Shown here: piece by piece, positions 1 through 12,445 of the stretch
Position numbering within the stretch: position 1 is the first letter of the stretch
Layout of the letters: every line of letters begins with the position of its first letter
NCBI GenBank assembly: GCA_037954235.1
Contig: JBBMOA010000013.1
Span: forward strand, 20,090,001-20,154,000
Direction: 5' to 3'
Length of the DNA stretch: 64,000 bases
DNA from: Aulostomus chinensis
Taxonomy: Eukaryota > Chordata > Actinopteri > Syngnathiformes > Aulostomidae
Program-made: the position numbers and the translations under genes
Notes under the pieces: generated by a model
The model's input: the letters and a program-made list of their open reading frames with translations, nothing else
What the model was told of the DNA's origin: nothing
Databases searched by the model: none

Positions 1-3000
1 AACAATTAAATGATAAATTCGGGGGAAGCAAGATATAGTTAATCTTTGTGGAACAAGAGAGTACATACTTGTACTCTCTTTGTACTGGTGTATCGGATCT
101 TATGTATGGCGATAATGTAGTGAATATTATCCTCTTTAAAAGCCAGATACATAAACTTTCTAGATTACTAAAACTATTTTTGTGAAAAGACAGAAATATG
201 TGTAAGGACTATTTTTGTGGCGGTGTAGTTCTGTTGTGTGATCATTCTGTATATTCACCCGTGCAGGATCCACTCCCACAGACAGCCAAAAATGGAGGCT
301 GACACACCCCTTATTACCTCATTTCAATATGAATTGCTTTTGCTGTCCATTAATTCTTTTGACATGGCAATGAAAAGGACAGGAGGGAAAAAAAAACCAC
401 AACACACTATTTCACTGAGTATGAAATTGAAAGCTGGAGGTTACTCCTGTCACTTGAAGATAGTTACATTGTGTGAAGGAAGATGAATTTGCATATGTCG
501 TGGCGAAAAATATGATGTGTGACGAGGGAAATTTGGTAAACAGTTTTTTTTTAAGAGCTTCTTCTCCCACTCTGTGACATCAATCACTCGTCTCTGAACA
601 TTCCGTCAATTAAATGCTTTATCTCGCAATGCTAACAAAGAATGAAGAGAACATTTCTGTATTTGCATTATGATTCAGATTCACTCCAAAACTGAAAGGA
701 TTTATCCTTTGAGCTGTTCAACACAGGAGCACATTGCTGTCAGGCCACAGAAATAACTATACTACTAATAGTAAGTATTACCTTTTAACATGGTTATAAC
801 AACAAAGGTGTTGTGTTTTAATGTGCTATTTTTACTTAATAACATGACATTTTCAAGTTATTTCAATATATGAACTCATCACCCTCACATTGATCGACCT
901 CTTTGCCTTTGTGGCGTGAGAGAACTACCGTAGTTTAACCCCTGTGCCGCATTTCATAAAGAATAGTTGTCAATAAAAAAATAAATTAAAAAAGAAGCAA
1001 ATAGTTCTTTTTCCTTAAGACTGGCAGACAAACGGCACCGGAAATTTCCTGGGAGGAGGTAACTAAAGAGAAATAATCAAGTATGTAATGACTATGGATT
1101 CACATGCCTGTCTCAACACACCCGTGGATCAATTTATCATGCAGTGAGAGATTATTAGATTGTCGGTGAAATGTCTACAAGGCATCTCGAGACATTAGAT
1201 TTGTAAGTAACTCTCAGTATAATTTCAAGAAACAATATTTCTTGTCTGCTTTTTGTGCTTTGGCACGGCTGCAGGAGTAACTGAAGGAGGGGAGACTGTT
1301 GGCGTGGGGATACGACCAGTCATCTGTCATATATGATGTATTGTGTGTCTGGTGAAGCTTCACTGGTTTTCCTCTTCCATTTCCAGTTAGGATAGAGAAC
1401 TGTGGCCTTTAAAGAGCCTCCAAAGATGAATGCTGATGAAATATCCTCGAAACCACCCATCCAATTTTCTCTTGTTGTCCAGTGTCAAGGGAAGCATCTT
1501 TTCTAGAACTCCTCTCGGCCACATTATGACAGCTAATTAAGAGGATGATGAGTACTACTTTGCTCTGATGTGACGGTGAAACATTAAAGACGAAGGAAGA
1601 AATTATGTTTCTATAAATACAATTTCAGCTTTCACAACTCTTGTCTCATGGTACATAATTAGGGTTCACGCAAAAGAGATATTAATAATTTCTATAGAGT
1701 TGCACTTAACGAGTCCAGGCACCAGATTACACATCATGTATGTAATGGCACAGTAAACACAATAGCACAGACAGCTGTGAAATATCACTTATGCAACACC
1801 TCCAACCTGCATGGGTACACATTGAGAATATTAGCAGTAAAAGAAAATTAACTGACAAAAATAATCAGCTTGAAGTTCAGATCTGAGCCTTTATTTTAAT
1901 GCTAGTTGCAGCCTCTGCACACTATAAGGTGAAAACATATTTCTCTATATAGGAACTGTGCATTTTCACTCCATGTTGATGTATCGGGATTCAAAAGCTA
2001 TTTCTGAAGCACTATGTTACCGCAGACATTTATTTAACTATTACACAGCTCTGCAGTGTTCAAATGTAGCTTCTGTTATGTTGTATATTTTGGTTGAATT
2101 TTGTTTTGTTTTTAATTAAGGGTTTGAGAGGTTTAAAACCATACACACTAGTTTCGTTATATCAGTTTATATTTTGTTGGAAAAAATCATCAAAGAAAAG
2201 GAGCGGACTTGATTTTTATCCTTTATATCACTCTGCTCATTTGACTTTCACACAAATATCAAGATTATCGACCCTCAGAACCTCTCAGACTGAAGGAAAT
2301 TATGAAACTCAGTCAAACCTCCGATGATTTGAAGTTGATTGATGACTCTGTGGTGGTTTTCTAGTCACTGCAATAACAAGCGAAATCAAATAGACTCTCC
2401 ACATATTCTTTTGGCTGAGACCACAGGGAAAGGAGAGAGAAAGTCACACTAAAGGAAGTCATTTTTACACAAGATGAGCTGTAGTGGAAGAGTGGAACAT
2501 CTATGGATGCATACAGCGTATGAAGAGAGATTCATTGTCTCATTTATCAAATCATTATGATATTCATTTCATTCCAGCTGGCATTATGTCAGGCGATTGT
2601 TTGGCTGTAAACTATTACATGGTGCATTTTTTCAGTTGTACAGTGTCTGGCTGGAGACTTCTAGTTTGTGTGTTAAAAAAAAAAATAACCACATGTTTAC
2701 ATACCTACCAAATCATCTTGTTTTCCCTGATGTCATAAGATTGCCTCTCACTTATGGTGACAATCTGACATTAATCCTACAAAATACTGTTTATGATTTT
2801 GTCTTGCGTTTTCATGTGTGTATGTCCATCATATCCCTTGTATTTGCTGAATACCTTTAATCTGCAAACGACCTCCCCTAACAACTTCCCCTCTTTTCCC
2901 TTTCTAACTCAACAGGACCGCCCACTGTAGAAATAAATAAAAGAACATATAAAATACTTGAAGAGCTTTTTGTGCACCCTTCATCTAGATTTGGGTCCTT

Positions 3001-3540
3001 GCAAAGCTGAGGAGAAACTTTGAAAGTCACTTTCAGTCATGGCTACCTCCAAATGTTATTTGAGGCTTGGCAGCAGAGCTCCCTGACAGGTTGTGCCCCC
3101 GCTGCCCTAGTTGCCGCTTGGCCCTCCGTCGCTCTGTACGGTGAAAGCACAGCTCAGTACTGGCGTGCCTGTGGAGAGACTACTGTATGTGTAGCGATGT
3201 GAGGTGGTGTTGATGGTTATGTATGTGCTGCGTGGGTTGGAGGCCTTGGCCTACAACTAATCAAACTGCACTTGTGACTTACACTTGCTCAAACTATTTC
3301 CTGATTCTAGGACTACATAGGAGAAAAAGAAGAAGATGGAAAAAAAAAAAAAAAGCTGCTTGGTAAAATCTGTAATTTAGTGAAATGATTTGAAGATTTT
3401 GACTGAGCAGCTTCCAACAAATTGTTTTGCTTATCACGATAGCATGTGTAAGATGTGACGGTGGCATGTTCAAGGCTGCAGTGTGTCTCACTGAGGACAA
3501 GTATTACAGCAAATTAATTCAAGGTTAGAGGGCACGTTTA
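1..3540. other. AT-rich intergenic or intronic stretch, no gene recognised
   Basis: Only short unconvincing open frames of 60-87 codons occur, without recognisable domains. Poly-A and poly-T runs are scattered (541-551, 2676-2685, 3338-3354). Around 1490-1760 the sequence is complex and rich in TAAT-type homeodomain cores, so a regulatory element is possible but not shown. No transposon ends or long tandem repeats were seen. Confidence 0.5.
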
Positions 3541-3579
3541 GCTCAAATCAGAGCGTGTGTGCAGATTCTACAATTCCAC

Positions 3580-3660
3580 AGTTTCATATAGCAGATGCTT
3601 TTGTACAAAGCGACATATAAAACTCTTGATTACAGAGCATACAGTCATATTCAGAAGACA
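3580..3660 (+). repeat. Possible dispersed fish repeat fragment (AGCAGATGCTTTT...CAAAGCGAC motif)
   Basis: AGCAGATGCTTTTGTACAAA followed by GCGACATATAA resembles a motif often seen in fish interspersed repeats (AGCAGACGCTTTTATCCAAA then GCGACTTACA). Only this short core matches from memory. Neither boundaries nor a target-site duplication could be found. Confidence 0.3.
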
Positions 3661-3974
3661 TGGATTATACAGGTCGATGCACTTGATACTTGGGTACTTG
3701 AGATAATGGAGGATCCGTTCAGTTTAGCCTTTTTTTGGTGATGCTTTGTGTCTGCGTCTGTAGCCGTCAGTCACCATTTGCTTCAAGTCTGGCTCTTTCT
3801 GCATTCTGGGGTCACAAAGAAGTGATGTAGGGAAACATCTTTGTGTGCTCAAGATATTTGTGAATAATAAAATGAGATAACCATAAATATCCATAAGATT
3901 TAATAAACAGTTGGTGTGAATGAGGTTGCCCATTCAAGCAGCAACATTTGAAGAATGTAAGAATGTAAGGTCAT

Positions 3975-4235
3975 CTCCTCTCTAGCTCCGTTAGTCTAGT
4001 TTCTTCCTGTAAAAAAATAAATAAATAAATAAAGAGTTTTTATTCACTCTTGCCAAGTGCTTGTGGTGTGAACTGTCTCTATTGTGTAAGTTCCTGACCT
4101 TAAACTGTAAAGTGCCTTGAGATAATGCAGGGAATTTAATATCTTAAGTTTTGGATCATACTCACTGTCTGTTTTTAAGCACTGTTTTTTTTTTTTTTAT
4201 AAGAAGGTACTAAATAAATAACTGTATTGTTGTGA
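3975..4235 (+). mobile_element. LINE 3'-tail-like fragment
   Basis: The stretch contains, in order, TTTCTTCCTGT, an A/TAAA-rich tract (4010-4032), GAGTTTTTATTCACTC, GCCAAGTGCTTG, TAAAGTGCCTTGAGATAA, and near 4211 ACTAAATAAATAACTG plus TTGTTGTGAT. The same order of short motifs marks the 3' untranslated end of a common fish non-LTR retrotransposon family. The copy is diverged, with no coding part and no clear target-site duplication. The family assignment is from memory of the motif order. Confidence 0.5.
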
Positions 4236-5795
4236 TGTATTATCTCCTCAGTTTCTGAATCCCTGTTCCAGCTAGGTAGCAGGCTGAATTTTATTATAAT
4301 ATTGGAACTTTTTTTGTTTTGCTTGAATCACTACGCCATCACTCACAGGGACGCATTTGGAGGATAGCAGGTGGGTGCGCCGTGTATCTTGATATTTTTC
4401 CTCTGACACACTCTGTGCGCCCACACAAGACAATGTGCTTGTCATGTGTGGGCGCTTTTTGACATGTCATCATGGATATATGTTTGGTAGCAGGATAGGC
4501 GTAGGATATATACACGTTAGACAATTGTGGATAAAGTCTCTTAAGCCACTTACAGATTGTTTTACATCTGCAGCGTGTCTGACCTTCAGTCAGTCACCTT
4601 TAATATGAAAATCTGCCGTAGTTTGGGCCAGCAGAACTCAATCAAAGGTAAAACAGGAGTCGACTGAACACACGCACACATCCACAAATACTCACACAAA
4701 CACACATACTCACATGTGTGTTCTGGCACAGAGTGAGCACCTGCCGGGAATGTCTGCGGGTCTGGACATGACCCTGTCAAGAGCCTTCAGGAGATTTATT
4801 TCCCGAGCCTGTTTTCTTAGATAAATTCTGAGACGGAATTAGAAAAGTGAGACGTAGGGAAGAAATCTGAAAATTATGTATATTTGAAAGGGATTAAATA
4901 GATCAGCACATATCCCAGTTCCTTCATTTGTCCTTTGTTTCAAGCTAATATTATTGAACATGGAATGTCGGAATGTTGGAATTTTCTTTATATAAATTTC
5001 CACTGGTAGAAACTGTCAGCGCAAAATGAAGCCAGGGACTAGAGGCAATGGTAATCAGGTAAAAAAAAAAAAAAAAAGCCCCCCGGTGTAATTTATCCTC
5101 CAAAGTAATTTCAGTATTTATGGGATTCACCTTCAAAATGTAATGTGGCATGCAGGTGGGAAAAAAAAAATTGGAAATGAAAAATTCAATGAGTGAAAAA
5201 AAGAGGAAGGGACCGTCAGAAAGAGAGAGAAGAAAGAGAGAGATTTCCAATGTGGGAGTCATAAAGTAAGTCATCTCTAACAGTCTGCTATGCAAGCAGG
5301 TCTCCTGTGACCTTCACAACCAGTGTCCTTCACAGCTGACAAAGTTGGGAGGACATGCTGGAAATATGATGCCGTCTCAGCTACATCCATATTTAAATTT
5401 AGCTATAATGCCTGTCTGGATAAGAGCACCGGTGAAATGACTGAATGGTAAATTGTGTGCTTAGGACAGCCAACCAACAAGGCAGATAAAGGAGCTTTGT
5501 CTGAGTTACATTCCAGCAGGTAGCGGCATGACTTAGACTGCCAACAGGTTTTGCTACTGTGCGAGCCTAATGGTGGATGACTGAGGGGAGGGGAGGGAGT
5601 CGCTGGGAGAAGAGATGCGATTTTCCACTTGTCCAAGTAGTTTTTCTATAATATCACACAAGATCCCAAGAAATGTATTGCATGTCTACATTTTGAAATA
5701 TGCACTACCTGCCAAATTGTTTCACGTCGTTTACTTTTATTTACGAAATTACAAGTGTAAGCTGCACAGTTCATATCAATAAAACCTACCCCCCA

Positions 5796-5796
<1 letters not shown>
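4236..5796. other. Spacer with homopolymer runs, no gene recognised
   Basis: Short open frames only. A-runs of about 18 bases at 5060-5077 (followed by C-rich GCCCCCCGG) and of 10 bases at 5161-5170 are the only notable structure. Confidence 0.5.
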
Positions 5797-5831
<35 letters not shown>

Positions 5832-5850
5832 CACACAGACACACACACAC
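5797..5850. repeat. (CA)n microsatellite, interrupted
   Basis: About 54 bp of CA dinucleotides broken by AAAC and AGAC interruptions. The open frames across it on the minus strand are translated repeat (Cys-Val runs). Confidence 0.95.
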
Positions 5851-6752
5851 TGCTGACAAACTTTGGATGATCTGGTAGCTAAGAATGAAATAAGTTCCTT
5901 TTTTTTTCCAGTTCTGAGGATTGTGTGTTAGCGCTTGAACGACATCCAGAACACTTTTCTTGCAGCTGATCAGAATTCTTGGCTCGCCTTGCTCTTCCTT
6001 CAAACCCTCTATTTAAGGATTACACCCCCTCCGAGCTATTGTACCAGTGCCACTGTGCTAATCAATCACAGACCACGCTTTGTGTGGTAGTGTACATGTG
6101 TATGAGTGCATCCCCTGCACATTCGTGAAGGGGTGTTTAGCTGATGCTATTGGAATGATTATGAGTCCTTAAACATCAAGTCTGTTGCCAAATTGCCCTT
6201 AAAAAAGGAAATATGTTGTTAGCTAAGATAATGTGCTGCCCATGATTTTAGGCAATAGTGCTCTGCCAAAATATAGGATTATTTGGAGCTTCCAGGGCGG
6301 TGGCAGCTGCATGCTTGGAGATACACAGAGCTGAAATGGGTAGCATCTCAACCATATGATGCCAGTTATAGAAACAAGAAAGACATTGTATGTTATACCT
6401 ACAAGCAAAAAAGAAATGCTGTTCAGTACTTTATTTCATAAAGTATTCAGAAACAACAACAATGCAACCATTTTATCAGCGGGTTGCTGTATTTGTAGAA
6501 ATTTCTCATTTTAATATTACTGTGAAATTAACAATAATGACCACCGGACTTACTTTCATGTGGTCCAGTTTATGAGTTCAGCTCATTTTTTCTTCTCTAA
6601 AGCTGCCTGGTGAAGTCCATATGTGAAGGAACAGGAGGAGAAACATAAATGCAAATGAAAATAAAACATTATTTCTATTCATTTCACAGAAAAAAGGCAG
6701 TTGTTGTGATGCCTCTCAGTTGTTTTATTCTCTATCCTTGCACATATAAATC

Positions 6753-6795
<43 letters not shown>

Positions 6796-7812
6796 TGTTT
6801 GCATTGATTTTGATATCAAATGTAATATCTTGTGCTTGAAAAGCACCAAAATAAAAGCTACGAACAGTTGTACAGATGAATTTCACATATTTCAATGTTA
6901 ACTAGCTTTATAACTTAAAGTATTGCAAGCTGAGTTACTTCTCGTCTTAAACAATGTTTTTTTTTGTGAAGCATGTGATGAGAGCCATTACTGACTGTCC
7001 TCTATTGTGTATTTTCAATCACCATGCATCAGCTCTGCTGTTTAAGGCAGTGTACGTCTGAGTAATAGGCTGCTGCATAAATCATTCACACATCCCACCT
7101 CCATAACATCTCCAAAAGCATGGATGCTTTTGATAACAGGGAATCTCTTCATTTTTCAGCCTCTTAAGTACTGTCTAAAGGCTCAACAGCAGGGGAAAAA
7201 AAATACATGATGAATGAAAACACCTGCTGACATACATGAACCTAAACCATTAAAGTAGCTGAAGAGGATGCCTGCTGTTGTACATTAAAGGTTTTTCAAC
7301 AAAACTATCAGGGTTGTATTAGTTCAAGTGAATCACTTGCACTATGTGAAGACTGTGAGGATGGTAACAGAAAAAAACGAAATAAAACTGAGCTCGGTAA
7401 AGAAAGTTGGGTTGATATTGGATGAGGAGAAGGTGCAGAATGCTAAATTAGAATCACAATTATGATGACATTAAAACGCCCCTTTTACAGAGCTCGTGTG
7501 CATCTTGTGGTCACCTGCAAAAATATGACGTAAAAGCTGAATTCTGCCAAGAATAAAGTAGCGTTGTAACTCCCTAGTAGGTTGTGTACCGATTTTGGTT
7601 TGGATTTGCAAGATCTGGCTAACTGGTGGAGCACCTGAAACCTCTGGCAGTATGAGGATATCGGTTAATACGCTGTTGAAGATAGCTGTGAAGCTGCCGA
7701 CATCCTCCTGGAGTAAATGAGACGACTGGGAGCCAGCAAGTGACCAAAGACTCTCAAAATACAGAGCTGCTGCATGCAAGCAAATAGAGCAACTGAATTT
7801 GCATTTGATATG
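5851..7812. other. Spacer containing a (TA)n tract, no gene recognised
   Basis: Ordinary AT-rich sequence. A pure (TA) tract of about 35 bp lies at 6758-6792. The 124-codon minus-strand frame at 7471-7845 has no recognisable domain or supporting splice signals and runs into the palindrome. Confidence 0.5.
6758..6792. repeat. (TA)n microsatellite
   Basis: Uninterrupted TA dinucleotides preceded by GTG, directly visible. Confidence 0.95.
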
Positions 7813-7876
7813 ACTTGTGTGATGATGATGCCTTTTTACCACCATGGTGGTAAAAAGGCATCATCATCACAAAAGT
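7813..7876. repeat. Near-perfect palindrome (54 bp perfect core)
   Basis: The centre lies between 7844 and 7845 (ACCA/TGGT). Every base from 7818 to 7844 pairs with its partner up to 7871, giving two 27-bp arms with no spacer. After one mismatch (7817/7872) four more pairs form (7813-7816 with 7873-7876). The left arm carries GATGATGATGCC, a T run and ACCACCA. It ends 21 bp before a long (TA)n tract. It could extrude as a cruciform or fold as an RNA hairpin with no loop. Confidence 0.97.
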
Positions 7877-7892
7877 GCCATATTTGCATGAA

Positions 7893-8116
<224 letters not shown>

Positions 8117-9220
8117 CTGTATATCATCTAACAAAGGACAAAAAAATGAAGAAATATGATAAAATGTTAGGTAAGTGACAAAGATTAGACCTATTGATCA
8201 CAATTCTTTATTGGACTTATATATTGTGCTTAAAAGGATCATATCTAATGTAAAAAGACAGGCTTTAGAGAGTTTTAGTGTACATTAAACATACAGTATA
8301 CAGACTAACCTCAGACAGTGGTGTCACATTAACCCATTGCCAACACCAACATACTGCAAGCATGCTCGTGAGTCCTGGTCTGTATGTGGGAGAGACGCAC
8401 CATAGGAAGTGAATCAAGCCTACATGTGAAATTTTGTATTTAAATTATTCTCACATTTCTCAGAATTCAACTGTAGAATTGAACTTTATTTCTCATTATT
8501 ATTACATGTTTTCTTTTCTGTTCTGGTCCATTATCGCTTCTGTCGTCCTTCCAAGAAGTTGTTGCATCACGAACACATTATCGCATAGGTTTAACACACC
8601 CACCACATTTATACAACACGCACATTATATTCAGGAGTTGTCATGGAACTTAACAAAAAACTAACCAACCCTGGACTATCAGACAATTAATCAAAAACAT
8701 TTTCTAAGGGTATTTGAATGTAGTTTTATTATTAGGTTGACTCATGTAAAGAAGGCAAGGTTAGCAATGCAGAAATATGGGTCGTTATTACCTGTGTACT
8801 GTCCTTTAAATAAGTAAGAATAAGAAGTGACAGTGGGGTGAATTTATATTAGGCTGCTAATACTAGCAAAATAATTACTTTGTGCCATGTTGTTCATGTT
8901 GCAGTGTAAAATATTGCCTGAAAACCTTCAGTAAATATTACAAAGCCTTACAGCAAGATATTATCATGGAAGGATGTCAAAGATGCAGCCTGGCAAGCTG
9001 GTGGTGGTTGTAGCAATTAAAGCCGTTTGTGTTTTGTGGAGAACTAGACGTCCAATAGTTGACAATAAATAAATAGGAACACAGCAGCTGAGACCATTCC
9101 TGCACCGTTGTTTTCCATGGATAAGACTGTGTCTGGAAGGCTAACACAACAGAGACACTGTACACCACCTGGCTGATGCATCCCACGTAATACATCATAT
9201 AATCACTAGCCCTTTGGCTC
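8117..9220. other. Spacer, no gene recognised
   Basis: AT-rich, with no repeat longer than about 10 bp and no open frame resembling a known protein. Confidence 0.5.
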
Positions 9221-9290
9221 TGAGAGTGAGAGAGAGACAGAGAGAGAGAGCCAGAGAGAGAGCCAGAGAGAGAGCCAGAGAGAGAGAGGG
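9221..9290. repeat. GA-rich tract with a 12-bp minisatellite (3 units)
   Basis: A (GA)n tract contains three exact tandem copies of CCAGAGAGAGAG at 9251-9262, 9263-9274 and 9275-9286. The minus-strand Ser-Gly-Ser-Leu frame here is translated repeat. Confidence 0.93.
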
Positions 9291-11312
9291 TGAGGGGGGG
9301 GTAGCTAGAGACAGGGACTGAAAATAAATGGTTGAAAATGAATTTGAATCCATGAGATGACATAAGAAGCTTTAATTTTAGAATTCTCAGGAAGTAAAAT
9401 GACCAGACGTATTACCATCCAAGACTAATCATTTTTATATAAAAATCCCATTTCCCACTTTGTCTTGTTATGGGAGTCTATGTGTCCTTGATGCTTACTT
9501 ACTTTATTTTTTTTTCCCCTCTAGAAGTAGCTACGACGGCACAGTGAGACAAAATCTCATCCATCATCATCAATTTATCCATGTAACTGTCATATCACTA
9601 GAAAGCAGAGGCTTACTCACCTTGCTCATAATTCCCACTGAAGCAGGAAATGGAAGCAACAGATACACCAAACATTATAGGAGAGCAAACCTGAAATGGA
9701 GAGCAAATTCAAAAGAAAAGTAAATAATTTAACAAAAGATACATGACATGGTTCGTGCACATTGCAGATGCCGCTCGTCACCCCAGCAAATGGACTATAT
9801 GCTGCGTTTCTCTTTAAATCTTATTGGGAATGTTTGTAAATCTCTTTATATTTCTCTCCCATTTCAGTTATTTGACAGGGGGTGTGACGGACAAGGCAAA
9901 GGTAAGATGAATAAAGAGGTGCCAAAAAAAAAAAAAATTGAGTCAAACAGTGACATAACTAAATCCTCTTTAAAAAGCTTTGGCAGGGTGTTTTTGGATG
10001 GCTGTAGTCGGGATTATTTCTCTGAGTGGCACGACAGCTATCTTGTGAGCATGTTCGGCTGGTTAAGCTACTTTCAGGACGGATCAAATCTGCCACTGTG
10101 TCTATAAAAGGGTGAGAGTGACCCCATACAAGTTTACACAAAAAATATTTCCCATTGGTAGACACGAGGACGATTGAAATCCTTTTTTTAATATTGTATA
10201 TCCCTAAATCTCCCCTTTCACTAAACTTCTAATTACCAGCAAACTTTGAAATTATTAGATAATGATCAATGTTCTATTTCAATTATATTGAATTATATTA
10301 CATTCCTGGAGGTCAGTGCTCCCTCCAGCCAAAATGGAGATATGACAAGAAGTTGAAACCATATTTATTAAACCATAATTTGACAGAGATCAGTGATTCT
10401 GCATGAAATTAATCTTTGGGGAGACCATTATGACAGACGGACTGATACATCCTGCTGCAGTCACATAATAATGCTTGAATATAATTGAGAACACAAAGCG
10501 CAGCAGTTGAAGCTCAATTTAAACGTCTAAAATCACAAGTTAAAGGATAATTTATCAAACCAATTGCATAAAATGTACAAATATTAAGTCGTCAGGAGTA
10601 TGGGGTCCTAACGCTACACCCAGCCCTCGTTTCCCATCTAAGCCGGGACCTTTGGATTGAGTGATGATATACTGAACAGCAATTTCAACCCAATTTGAGG
10701 CAATGAACTTCAAGGATGGACCAACATCAAATTACTCACTGAATTATTTAGTATTTATTTCCACCTGTCATTAAGATAACTCATAGGAATCTCTTCACTG
10801 AGGATTCATTCTTTTACAACAATGAAGATGAATCACTGCAAGGCTGTTGTTGTTGTTTTTTTTATTTTTAGGGCTTGTAGTTAAAAAAAAAAAGTCAAAT
10901 AATCAGCTGACTTGCTTAAAAAAAGATGATATGGTCTTAAAAACAAACTGGTTTATCTTACCGACGTACCATTTGTTAAGTGATTTTCTCTTACATTGAG
11001 TCTTGGAATTAGACACGTGTAATTGGCAAGACTTTTTTTTTTTTTTGTAGTGCACTGTTGATGATAATGATAATTGTTCCAGAAGTGTTGCAAATTACAA
11101 CTCTTGATATCAGTCTGCACCAACTGCTTTTTGGAATTAAAAAATAAATAAATAAATAAAATGTTACAGTCACACTCCCAAATGGACTAGTAATACTGTT
11201 AGTTTTGGATTAACAATTAGGATAAATGTCTTCAACTATTATATACTTCTGTTTTTTTCGAAGTATTTTGTGTGTGTGTGTGTTTTAATTGCACTTCATG
11301 CCTTGTGTTTTC
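9291..11312. other. Spacer, no gene recognised
   Basis: Short open frames only. A splice-acceptor-like poly-pyrimidine stretch ending CTAG occurs at 9503-9525 but leads into no convincing exon. Poly-A or poly-T runs occur at 9926-9938, 10856-10869, 10881-10891 and 11034-11046. A short (TG) tract lies at 11269-11282. Confidence 0.45.
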
Positions 11313-11407
11313 AGGCAGCACGGTGGTGCAGTTGTGAGCACTGTCGCCCGAAAAAGCCACTCAGACAGGCTCCAGCCCCCCCCCCCCAGGATAAGCCGAA
11401 GAAAATG
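11313..11407 (+). mobile_element. V-SINE, internally deleted (tRNA-like head joined to 3' tail)
   Basis: The first part, GCAGCACGGTGGTGCAG to AGCACTGTCGCC, is the V-SINE tRNA-like head with its A box. It then switches to the V-SINE 3' tail (CGAAAAAGCC, AGGCTCCAGCC, a C run of about 12, AGGATAAGCCGAAGAAAATG). The rest of the head including the B box, the core and the upstream part of the tail are missing. TCGCC occurs on both sides of the missing block in full copies, so the junction carries 5 bp of microhomology. With no B box it should be transcriptionally dead. Confidence 0.85.
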
Positions 11408-11709
11408 TCGTTAGTTAAGTCGTCTTTGATCGCACCACCTATTACGCATTGTCTCGGTTGTAATTTAGTTCCATTTATGGCAGAATGTCTTTTGAGTTCA
11501 GCCACTCAGAGTCTCCTGCTCGGCTGCGCCTGCCCAGTCATTTTTAGTTAGCCAGTCTAGTTTTCAGCCAGTTTCTGATCTGTGTTTTGTTCTACAAGTC
11601 CAGATGTTTTAACTGTCTTTTTTTCCTTGATAAAACTAAAATCTAAGGTTATTCCATCTGGTATCACACAACATAAAGACAGTAAAAAGAGCAGCTATTA
11701 AATAGCAGA
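11408..11709. other. Spacer, no gene recognised
   Basis: Ordinary sequence between the deleted V-SINE and the hairpin. Nothing recognisable. Confidence 0.5.
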
Positions 11710-11786
11710 TAAACACAGGTGCTACTAATGACATTAATTAGATAGACCAGAACCTTCATTAGTGTCATTAGTAACACCTGTGTTTA
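11710..11786. repeat. Imperfect inverted repeat, hairpin-forming
   Basis: Arms 11710-11738 and 11758-11786 pair over 29 positions with two exceptions (a T-G wobble at 11734/11762 and a C-A mismatch at 11722/11774), leaving a 19-nt loop. The arms contain ACACAGGTG and its complement. It could be a degenerate foldback MITE or a structured RNA. The length suits a microRNA precursor, but nothing shows that it is one. Confidence 0.9.
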
Positions 11787-12289
11787 CTATTTCACATTGA
11801 ACTGGTTGGGAAAAAAAAAAAAGTTCATTTTCACAATTGACTTGGCATTTTCAGCTTGACTTACTCAGTTGAAACAATCAGCTGCTCGTCAAAGTCAATG
11901 CCTCGCAGACGATTGAATAATCAATTAATACTCCGTTTCAGCTCCAAATGTTCGTGTACGCATGCTAAATTGAAAGGCAAAATCTGTTGAAACAAAAGTA
12001 ATACTAAATGTTTAAAATGCTGACAATGACTGGATGTCAGAGACAGAGAGGCTGTAGGAGACAAAACACGCAACTTACAGCTTCAGTATCAAGTGATCCA
12101 GAACTGCCTGTGAAAATGAAATAAAAATTTAAAAAATCCACTGCACTGTTAGGACGCCAGATGTGTTCGCAGGACAAGCTCACATGGCCTTAGAAGGCCA
12201 ATAAGGTTTTATTACTCATTTTGTCTCATGATGTCATCATCAACTGGGTGTGGTATTTGATTTTTAATTTTTTTTCTTTTTTAATGCAG
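11787..12289. other. Spacer, no gene recognised
   Basis: No repeat ends or coding signs. The last 29 bases form a T-rich tract ending GCAG, the acceptor-like signal of the next entry. Confidence 0.45.
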
Positions 12290-12445
12290 GCAAATGAGGC
12301 CAGTGCAATCAGCCCTGACAGATTTAGAGCACGTTACAAGCCCTATTTGTCACAGCCTGTACCTGCCACTCAACTAGCACCAGAGACAAGGAGAATAGGA
12401 GAAAGAGAAAAACAATTTTGTGGTTTGCCTTTTGACTATCTTTAG
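12290..12445 (+). other. Candidate exon, 156 nt, unproven
   Basis: A strong acceptor-like tract (12261-12289, T-rich, ending AATGCAG) precedes 52 codons open in the frame starting at 12290. The frame begins ANEASAISPDRF, continues RARYKPYLSQP and ends CGLPFDYL with TAG at 12443-12445. The TAG is followed directly by GTAACC, so a donor-like site coincides with the stop. The residue mix is protein-like but matches no family I recognise. A chance T-rich tract beside a short open frame is quite possible. Confidence 0.2.

Noticed and set aside
9251..9286. CRISPR-like short repeats
   Set aside because: The three 12-bp units are contiguous minisatellite copies without spacers, in eukaryotic DNA.
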